Assembly (NCBI GenBank): GCA_021162285.1
Contig: JAGGYZ010000095.1
Location: forward strand, 1-12,759
Length of the DNA: 12,759 bases
Reading direction: 5' to 3'
Origin: Candidatus Fermentibacteraceae bacterium
Lineage (GTDB): Bacteria; Fermentibacterota; Fermentibacteria; Fermentibacterales; JCC-6
Below the pieces are notes generated by a model. The model made no database searches. It was not told the origin of the DNA and worked only from the letters and a program-made list of their open reading frames with translations. Shown in pieces: positions 7,985-12,759 of the stretch (position 1 is its first letter; each line of letters starts with the position of its first letter). Both the position numbers and the translations under genes were made by a program.

Positions 7985-8944
7985 ATGAAGACACTGGTAG
8001 CTATTCCAGCACTGAACGAAGAATTTACCATAGAGCAGGTAATTTCCTCTATTCCAGGTGAGTTGCACGGCACTGCTGTGGAAATTCTTGTTGTAGATGA
8101 CGGTTCAACGGATTCTACCGTTTTAAAAGCTCAGGCCGCAGGAGCTGTGGTTGTTTCTCACGGTAGAAACATGGGACTTGGAACTGTTTTCCGCACCATG
8201 CTTTCCTACGCCAGAGAAAAGGGTTTTCACTACATGGCGACCATCGATGCCGATGGTCAGTTCAACCCGGAGGATCTTCCGGAGCTGACAGCACCGGTTA
8301 TACTGAATGAAGCAGACTTCTCCACGGCAAGCAGATTCATCGATCCCGAGCTAACCCCTGAAATGCCTGTACTTAAGAAGTGGGGGAATGCGAAAGTTGC
8401 AAAACTTGTAAGCAGTCTGGCAAACACTGAAATTCATGATGCTACATGCGGTTTCCGGGTTTACGGGCCAAAAGCTCTTGACAGAGTAGCCTGTTTCAGC
8501 AGGTTCACATACACGCAGGAAGTTCTTATAGACATTGCGAGAAAAGGTCTCAGGATAAGAGAAATTCCAGTAAAAATCAAAGGTGAGAGAGAGTACGGAA
8601 AATCAAGAATTGCTTCTAATCTCTGGCGTTACGCACACCTTTCAATCGAGGCAATGTACTCTGTAGCACACGGTCATTCTCCATGGCGGTTTTACGGGAC
8701 ACCTGCCTTTCTTCTTATGGGTGCAGGCTTCCTCATGGACAGTTTTACACTGGCCTGGTGGCTCATCCAGGGCAAAATCAATCCGTTTACAGCGTTTGGA
8801 ATAGGAGGCCTCTTCTCTATAACATTCGGAATTCTGCTGGTTCTTTTTGCGTCGGTGGCAGACATTTCCGCAGCAAACAGGAAGATGCTTGAGGAAATCA
8901 CCGCTATGGAAACAAGACGGATCAGAGAGAAATCAGTCAACTGA
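7985..8944 (+). CDS. Family 2 glycosyltransferase, polyprenyl-phosphate glycosyltransferase (DPM1/GtrB-like) with C-terminal membrane segments
   Basis: The 319-residue enzyme has a GT2 GT-A fold: VAIPALNEE (5-13), ILVVDDGSTDST (34-45), the metal/nucleotide motif TIDADGQ (87-92) and the acceptor-side CGFRVYG (155-161). IREIPVKIKGEREYGKSRI (191-209) is typical of dolichyl- or undecaprenyl-phosphate mannosyl/glucosyl transferases. Two hydrophobic helices follow (about 237-262 and 268-292), placing it at the inner face of the cytoplasmic membrane. It likely transfers a sugar from a nucleotide sugar to a polyprenyl phosphate for glycan or glycolipid assembly. The open frame extends to ATG 7931, but residues before MKTLVAIPALNEE match nothing in the family and would cover the proposed promoter, so ATG 7985 is chosen. 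The FTR-like gene follows 39 bases downstream. The sugar donor cannot be told from sequence. Confidence 0.92.
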   Translation: MKTLVAIPALNEEFTIEQVISSIPGELHGTAVEILVVDDGSTDSTVLKAQAAGAVVVSHGRNMGLGTVFRTMLSYAREKGFHYMATIDADGQFNPEDLPELTAPVILNEADFSTASRFIDPELTPEMPVLKKWGNAKVAKLVSSLANTEIHDATCGFRVYGPKALDRVACFSRFTYTQEVLIDIARKGLRIREIPVKIKGEREYGKSRIASNLWRYAHLSIEAMYSVAHGHSPWRFYGTPAFLLMGAGFLMDSFTLAWWLIQGKINPFTAFGIGGLFSITFGILLVLFASVADISAANRKMLEEITAMETRRIREKSVN

Positions 8945-8983
8945 CGGAGGACATCCATTCCCCGGAACTCAAAGGAAAACTCA

Positions 8984-9280
8984 ATGACAAATCCCTGGGA
9001 TCATGTGGTGGGTACTGAAGAGTACAACACAACGCTTGAAAGGTCACTGAAAACCGCTGTGAAAGGCGGATACATTCTGAACCCTGACTCTAAAAGGGTG
9101 GAGAAGGTTGTGGGTCTGATGACCATGAATTTCACTGCGACAGGCCGGTACTTCTGCCCGTGCAAACAGAGCCATCCTCTGAACACCGAAACCGACGAAC
9201 TCTGCCCGTGCGAGGGTATGCAGGAAGAAATCAAAACTAACGGAAAATGCTTCTGCAGACTGTTTTATAAAAAGATCTGA
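8984..9280 (+). CDS. Ferredoxin:thioredoxin reductase catalytic (beta) subunit-like iron-sulphur protein
   Basis: This 98-residue protein has six cysteines in three CxC pairs: FCPC (Cys58, Cys60), LCPC (Cys74, Cys76) and CFC (Cys89, Cys91). That is the pattern of the FTR catalytic subunit, in which four cysteines bind a [4Fe-4S] cluster and two form the redox disulphide that reduces thioredoxin-like partners. By analogy Cys58, 74, 76 and 89 are cluster ligands and Cys60/Cys91 the disulphide. The spacing is CPC-x13-CPC-x12-CxC instead of the plant/cyanobacterial CPC-x16-CPC-x8-CHC, and the usual CHC histidine is Phe90. The N-terminal NPDSKRVEKVVGLMTMN also resembles the family. AAAGGA lies seven bases before the ATG. 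The gene is probably cotranscribed with the glycosyltransferase; no thioredoxin or FTR alpha subunit is in the window. Another small CxC iron-sulphur protein is the alternative. Confidence 0.82.
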   Translation: MTNPWDHVVGTEEYNTTLERSLKTAVKGGYILNPDSKRVEKVVGLMTMNFTATGRYFCPCKQSHPLNTETDELCPCEGMQEEIKTNGKCFCRLFYKKI

Positions 9281-9282
9281 CA

Positions 9283-9477
9283 ATGGGAAGAAAGGCGAAA
9301 GCCTGAAAAGAGCAACTGAAGAGACTCAAAGCAAGGGGAACTCTCTGCTACATGCAGACCGTTGAAAACCGTCGAAGACGAAAGTGGATGTTCCCCCAGC
9401 CACGGGAATATGCGTGTCCATTGACAGGTGTGTATGTTGCATTTCAGGAAAAATGTGGTAGTTTTCCAGTTTGGTGA
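9283..9477 (+). pseudogene. Possible small basic-protein gene interrupted by an in-frame TGA
   Basis: ATG 9283 lies two bases after the stop of the FTR-like gene and reads MGRKAKA, then TGA at 9304-9306. The same frame then continues open for 56 codons (KEQLKRLKARGTLCYMQTVE to CGSFPVW) and stops at 9475. A CGA to TGA transition at codon 8 would restore an ordinary basic small protein of 64 residues. A frame this long is expected by chance in several per cent of cases, and no family is recognised, so this is weak. An 8-base hairpin (9388-9395 with 9404-9411, one G-T pair) lies inside, so a structured RNA or untranslated spacer is an alternative reading of 9281-9517. Confidence 0.25.
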
Positions 9478-9517
9478 GTTCGTGTTTTCAACTGACTAAG
9501 GCAGGTAGCAGAGCAGT

Positions 9518-10513
9518 ATGGATCCGAGTTATGTGTATCTTATTGCAGGCTTCGTTCTTCTGGTCTTTGGTGGTGACTACCTGATCAAAGGGGGAAGCCG
9601 CCTTTCCGCTCTTCTGGGCGTTTCTCCTCTGCTTATAGGCCTCGGTATAGCAGCTTTCGGCACCAGCGCCCCGGAGGCCGCAGTTTCCATAAAGGCTGCT
9701 GTGAGCGGACACTCCGCAGTATCCATCGGTAATATCCTGGGAAGCAACATTGCCAACATAGGTCTCGCAATTGGTCTTGCCCTGCTGATATTCGGCATGA
9801 AAGAAAGCCATAGACAGATCTGGAAAGAAAGTGTTTTCGGACTGCTGGCTACTTTGCTTCTGCTGGCTCTCTCCGTTACAGCTTTTTCAAGGTATGGAGA
9901 CTACGGGCTGAACACAGTCGGGGGCTTCATACTTCTTTTCTTCTTTGCAGGATACCTGTACCATCTGTTCAGAATGAGCAGATCTGACAAAAAGAAAAGC
10001 AGAGACGAAGAGCAGGAAGTAATACAGAACAGACCACTGGAGTATGTAAAATCCTCAGCAATGACCATTGGCGGTATTGCCGGAGTGATCTTCGGTGGAA
10101 GCTTTGTTGTTGACAGTGCGGTAACCATCGCACAGTCATGGGGTATTTCAGAAACGCTTATCAGTGTAACAATAGTTGCCCTTGGAACCTCGCTGCCTGA
10201 AATTGTGGTTTCTGTTATGGCTGTGCGCAAAAATCACTGGGACATGGCTCTGGGAAATATTCTGGGCAGCAACCTGTTCAATATTCTGTTCGTCCTTGGA
10301 ACAACTGCAACAATCAAACCCATGGAATTCTCAGTTTTCAACAGCATGGTACTACCTGATCTTATTATAGCGCTTGGCATTACCCTTCTTCTGTTTTTTA
10401 TCGTGATACAGAAAGAGAGGTCAGGATCTGCCCTGTGGAAGAGCAGAATGCAGGGTCTTGTTCTTCTGCTGGCCTATGCTGCTTACATGGTCTTCGCGAT
10501 TCTCCGGAAATAG
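9518..10513 (+). CDS. Calcium/sodium antiporter, YrbG-like CaCA family
   Basis: The 331-residue membrane protein has the two inverted alpha repeats of cation/Ca2+ exchangers. Repeat 1 has FGTSAPE (47-53) and GNILGSNIAN (71-80); repeat 2 has LGTSLPE (222-228) and GNILGSNLFN (246-255). About ten hydrophobic helices are visible, split by a charged cytoplasmic loop (about 153-173, rich in Lys, Arg, Asp and Glu). The length matches bacterial YrbG/NCX-type exchangers (about 310-370 residues). It would use the Na+ gradient to move Ca2+ across the inner membrane; the acidic residue in each GTS.PE is the expected ion ligand. The Shine-Dalgarno is weak (AGGTAGCAGAG upstream), and no clear promoter was found in the 237 bases before it. 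No functional tie to its neighbours is evident. Confidence 0.95.
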   Translation: MDPSYVYLIAGFVLLVFGGDYLIKGGSRLSALLGVSPLLIGLGIAAFGTSAPEAAVSIKAAVSGHSAVSIGNILGSNIANIGLAIGLALLIFGMKESHRQIWKESVFGLLATLLLLALSVTAFSRYGDYGLNTVGGFILLFFFAGYLYHLFRMSRSDKKKSRDEEQEVIQNRPLEYVKSSAMTIGGIAGVIFGGSFVVDSAVTIAQSWGISETLISVTIVALGTSLPEIVVSVMAVRKNHWDMALGNILGSNLFNILFVLGTTATIKPMEFSVFNSMVLPDLIIALGITLLLFFIVIQKERSGSALWKSRMQGLVLLLAYAAYMVFAILRK

Positions 10514-10614
10514 CAATTCAGTTCGTATCAAAACACAGACCCTCTGTATATGAAGCCGGTTCATTCAGCTGAACTTTCAGATCCTTGTTGCCACAAGCCA
10601 GATTCGTTCAGTGA

Positions 10615-10767
10615 GTACTTCACCGTAATCATGGAATCTCTCCCGACAAAGTAACCAGGAGGCTGTGTCTCCTAAAGCTGCCTGAGGAAACGCAGAAGCA
10701 GATCGAAGCTCTTGGAGATAACTGGGAAAAACAGCTGATCACAGAGCGAGAGTTGAGAAAGATCCGA
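10615..10767 (+). pseudogene. Remnant of a helix-turn-helix protein (ParB-like / recombinase-associated type)
   Basis: An open frame without a usable upstream start reads HRNHGISPDKVTRRLCLLKL, then PEETQKQIEALGD and LITERELRKI. The pattern 'GIS...VT..L.LLKLPEE.Q' followed by 'ITER.LR' resembles a helix-turn-helix seen in ParB-like proteins and in small proteins found with serine recombinases; this family link is from memory and uncertain. The expected first helix is missing in this frame. A short reading 'SAEL' in the neighbouring frame (about 10568-10579) might be its displaced remainder, which suggests a frameshift. The frame then continues without a stop into an unrelated beta-sandwich fragment. 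Nothing else is recognised in 10514-10614. Confidence 0.4.
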
Positions 10768-11124
10768 AAAACCTCATTCGAGGGAGCACTCACAAATCCC
10801 ACACAGGCAAACGCTCTTTATCTCAATGTTGGTTCAAGCTCTTCCGATTACATTGATGCCGATATTTACAGCAATCTCAGCCTTGCCGGAAGATCAAGTG
10901 TTAAAACAGCCATTGAACTGCACTGGATAGATTCAGACGACAACACCGGCAGTGTTGCTATTGGAGATACGCTTCGGGTAATTGCCAGCGACATCGAACC
11001 CATTGATCTTTCAGCCTTGACAGGCACATGGAGTGGAGATATCAAGAAGATATGGCTGGAGTTTACCGGTAACGGTAATCTTTCTCCCAATGTTCGCATT
11101 GGGTGGGTAAAGCTGACGGAGTAG
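10768..11124 (+). pseudogene. Fragment of a secreted beta-sandwich (carbohydrate-binding-like) domain
   Basis: About 118 residues (SFEGALTNPTQANALYLNVG to RIGWVKLTE) are rich in Ser, Thr, Gly and Asp. 'AIELHWIDSDDN', 'IDLSALTGTWSGDIKKIWLE' and a final 'VRIGWVKL' match the general pattern of a C-terminal jelly-roll domain in extracellular bacterial proteins, where 'W.G.I..L.L' precedes '[VI].I.W[IV].L'. There is no signal peptide or proper start: the first usable codon is TTG 10753, inside the preceding helix-turn-helix remnant. It therefore looks like the surviving 3' end of a larger secreted protein. Its TAG stop (11122-11124) overlaps the Shine-Dalgarno of the next gene, so it may once have been translationally linked to it. 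It could still be expressed as a chimera. Confidence 0.45.
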
Positions 11125-11132
11125 GAGGTGAT
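11123..11132 (+). promoter_or_regulatory. Near-perfect Shine-Dalgarno for the propeller protein
   Basis: AGGAGGTGAT, almost fully complementary to the 16S rRNA 3' end; the AGGAGG core ends eight bases before ATG 11137. It overlaps the stop codon of the upstream fragment and rules out the GTG at 11128, which lies inside it, as the start. Confidence 0.8.
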
Positions 11133-11136
11133 ACCC

Positions 11137-12666
11137 ATGAGATACAGACATTCATCATTGATACTCCTTGTTATGATCACACTTCTATTTACCTTCCAAT
11201 CTTTCGGGCTCGACCCTCCTGTGAAACTCTGGGAGAAGCAATACTCTTTTCCCGGAGGAAGCGGCTGCTTCTTCTACGATGTAGAACTAACCCCGGAAAA
11301 TAACCTGTTCATTTCAGGCGTGAGTCGAGATTTCCAAAACCCGGACTCAACAGGATATTGCGCTTTTCTTATCGATCTGGATGGCAATAACATCTGGCAA
11401 GTTGATTTCACCTGTCTGCTGATGTCGGGAGCGGATGGTGTTATTCTGCCAGACGGGTCTATGGCCATTACAGGTTACTGCTTCACCGATATGGAGGGTT
11501 CCCACGCTCTATTCATCATGAAAATTGCCCAGGATGGCAGTACTGAATGGACAAAAGTCTACGACTACCCAGACACCAAAGAAGAGGGCTACGGTATTAC
11601 CTGCCTTCCCGATGGCGGGTTTGCGGTGTGTGGAAAGGTGAATGGAACAGGGACGATCGGCTTCGGGCAGGCATGGTTACTCAGAACGGATGCCTTTGGA
11701 GACACTCTCTGGACTGATACATGGGGAACTGCCCATACTAATAGAGGATATGATATCGTTTTCAACAACAACGAAATATGTATGCTCGCTCTTGGTGAAG
11801 ACGATACTCTAGCCACATATGGAACACATCTTCTCTTCTACAGTCCAGATGGAGAATACCTCAGGGGAACAACTGATACTCTCAATACAGAGCCAGCATC
11901 AATTTGTATAGCTTCTGATGGAGGCTACACATTCACCAATACGGCCTTTCCCCGGGTCTGGCACACTGACCAGTACGGCAATATGCTTTGGTGGAAGGAT
12001 ATTTATGTAACACCCAACGACTGGCACAAAGGCTACTGCATACGCCGTACCATGGACAGCGGATACATCTTCAGCGGATGGGACGGGTTCTACGAGTATG
12101 AGCCTGACGGAAACTTAACGGACTATGAGGAGGGCTGGCTGGCAAGGTTCGATTCTGAAGGAAATGAACTGTGGAACATCAACAACACTATCAGTGTTAA
12201 CCATGCCTTCTACTCTGTCGTTCAACTCCCTGAAGGGGGCTACATGGCCTGCGGTGCTTACAATGTGTGGGAAAGCATGAACGGCAACGATAATCAATGG
12301 ACACACAGCCCGCTGGAGGATATGGATGGCGTTTCCAGAGGTTCCACCGGCTTTCTTGTAAGGTATGCACCGGAGACGGGTATAACTTCTCCTGATTCTG
12401 ACAGTTCTCTGTCTATTGAGGTTTCCCCCAGCCCCTTCAGCTCTGTACTCTGTGTTTCTTTCAACCTTCCGGAATCCGGAGAAGCTACCGTACTGGTGTA
12501 TGACCTGTCAGGCAGACTGGTAGACACTGTTACAGATGAGGTGTTTCCCGCAGGGGAAAGTACAGTTCAATGTACAGTACCAGAGGGTGTTTCTTCTGGC
12601 TGTTATCTGATTCGGTACAACGCAGGATCAGAGTCTGCTGTGGAGACTGTCGTTCTTCTTAAATAG
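11137..12666 (+). CDS. Secreted seven-repeat beta-propeller-like protein with C-terminal sorting domain
   Basis: The 509-residue protein starts with a clear signal peptide (RYRH, then LILLVMITLLFTF; cleavage likely near QSFG-LD at 24/25). Seven degenerate repeats fill about residues 29-375, each running '[DE]G..(L/I)W' then about 15-20 residues, 'GY.I...PDGG(Y/F)...G'. The PDGG-like turns are near 53 (PENN), 105, 158, 210, 261, 308 and 366. This suggests a seven-bladed beta-propeller of the kind in FCB surface proteins. After a linker, about 425-509 form a FlgD/T9SS-type sorting domain: SPSPFSSVLCVSFNLPESGE, VYDLSGRLVDTV, AGES and a final ETVVLLK. Its likely place is the cell surface or outside the cell; binding partner and function are unknown. 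No catalytic motif was seen. The gene sits alone, 12 bases after the upstream fragment. Confidence 0.88.
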   Translation: MRYRHSSLILLVMITLLFTFQSFGLDPPVKLWEKQYSFPGGSGCFFYDVELTPENNLFISGVSRDFQNPDSTGYCAFLIDLDGNNIWQVDFTCLLMSGADGVILPDGSMAITGYCFTDMEGSHALFIMKIAQDGSTEWTKVYDYPDTKEEGYGITCLPDGGFAVCGKVNGTGTIGFGQAWLLRTDAFGDTLWTDTWGTAHTNRGYDIVFNNNEICMLALGEDDTLATYGTHLLFYSPDGEYLRGTTDTLNTEPASICIASDGGYTFTNTAFPRVWHTDQYGNMLWWKDIYVTPNDWHKGYCIRRTMDSGYIFSGWDGFYEYEPDGNLTDYEEGWLARFDSEGNELWNINNTISVNHAFYSVVQLPEGGYMACGAYNVWESMNGNDNQWTHSPLEDMDGVSRGSTGFLVRYAPETGITSPDSDSSLSIEVSPSPFSSVLCVSFNLPESGEATVLVYDLSGRLVDTVTDEVFPAGESTVQCTVPEGVSSGCYLIRYNAGSESAVETVVLLK

Positions 12667-12672
12667 CGTCCC

Positions 12673-12689
12673 GGCCCGCGGAGCGGCCC
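12673..12689 (+). terminator. GC-rich hairpin after the propeller gene, possible terminator
   Basis: CCGC (12676-12679) pairs with GCGG (12683-12686) around a GGA loop, and GG/CC pairs extend it across one C-C mismatch. It starts seven bases after the stop codon, which is the right place for a terminator, but no T run follows. The remaining bases to 12759 hold nothing recognised. Confidence 0.25.
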
Positions 12690-12759
12690 CACATCTATAA
12701 GTAACTTGAGCGCTATCATTGCATGGATTATCTTTATAGAGCGTGCAAGAGTACAAAGA

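Noticed and set aside
9421..9449. Perfect TTGACA at 9421 as a -35 box for the antiporter
   Set aside because: No acceptable -10 box is found 15-19 bases downstream.
9283..9477. Selenocysteine at the in-frame TGA of the small ORF
   Set aside because: No convincing SECIS-like hairpin follows the TGA, no known selenoprotein motif is present, and TGA ends several other genes in the window.
10559..10576. Hairpin GTTCA/TGAAC after the antiporter as a terminator
   Set aside because: The stem is only five or six weak pairs with no T run, so it is indistinguishable from chance.
12706..12740. Promoter-like TTGAGC with TTATCT or TATAGA near the right edge
   Set aside because: The -10 candidates match poorly or sit at the wrong spacing, and the gene they would serve is outside the window.
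1..12759. CRISPR arrays, tRNA or rRNA genes, intact insertion sequences
   Set aside because: No regularly spaced repeats, cloverleaf-like segments, rRNA-like stretches or transposase genes with terminal repeats were seen on either strand.

Overview
The window looks like bacterial chromosome from a free-living member of the FCB superphylum or a neighbouring candidate phylum. This rests on two secreted proteins with closely similar C-terminal FlgD/Por-secretion-like sorting domains ('D-[IL]-[TS]-G-R-[IL]-V-D-T-V'), on a PEGA plus SUMF1-type protein, and on a ferredoxin:thioredoxin-reductase-type iron-sulphur protein. By eye the GC content is near one half. The exact phylum (for example Fermentibacterota-like) is a guess.

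Layout. The minus strand from 7888 down to the left edge carries five consecutive genes: a secreted papain-family (C1A) peptidase with several extracellular domains, a B12-binding radical SAM protein, a membrane-anchored PEGA/SUMF1-like protein, an AMP-forming long-chain acyl-CoA ligase, and a polysaccharide-flippase-type membrane protein cut off by the window edge. The last four are packed as tightly as an operon: a 3-base gap, then an 8-base overlap, then a 1-base overlap. Three of those four start at TTG or GTG codons behind visible Shine-Dalgarno sequences, so longest-ORF starts are wrong for the ligase and the radical SAM gene. A GC-rich hairpin lies between the peptidase and the radical SAM gene and may separate expression of the two parts.

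A divergent intergenic region (7889-7984) then leads into plus-strand genes: a GT2 polyprenyl-phosphate glycosyltransferase that appears to be transcribed as a leaderless mRNA, a small FTR-beta-like protein with altered cysteine spacing, a possible broken small gene, and a YrbG-type Na+/Ca2+ exchanger. The stretch 10514-11124 looks like genomic wreckage: a helix-turn-helix fragment runs in frame into a beta-sandwich fragment that resembles the C-terminus of a secreted protein. Last comes an intact secreted protein made of seven beta-propeller-like repeats plus the sorting domain.

How the genes may work together (inference): the ligase, flippase, radical SAM and PEGA/SUMF1 genes suggest synthesis or modification and export of a lipid-linked surface molecule. 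The GT2 enzyme across the divergent promoter would fit the same envelope theme. The peptidase and the propeller protein are cell-surface or secreted products probably using one shared secretion route. No tRNA, rRNA, CRISPR array or intact mobile element was seen.
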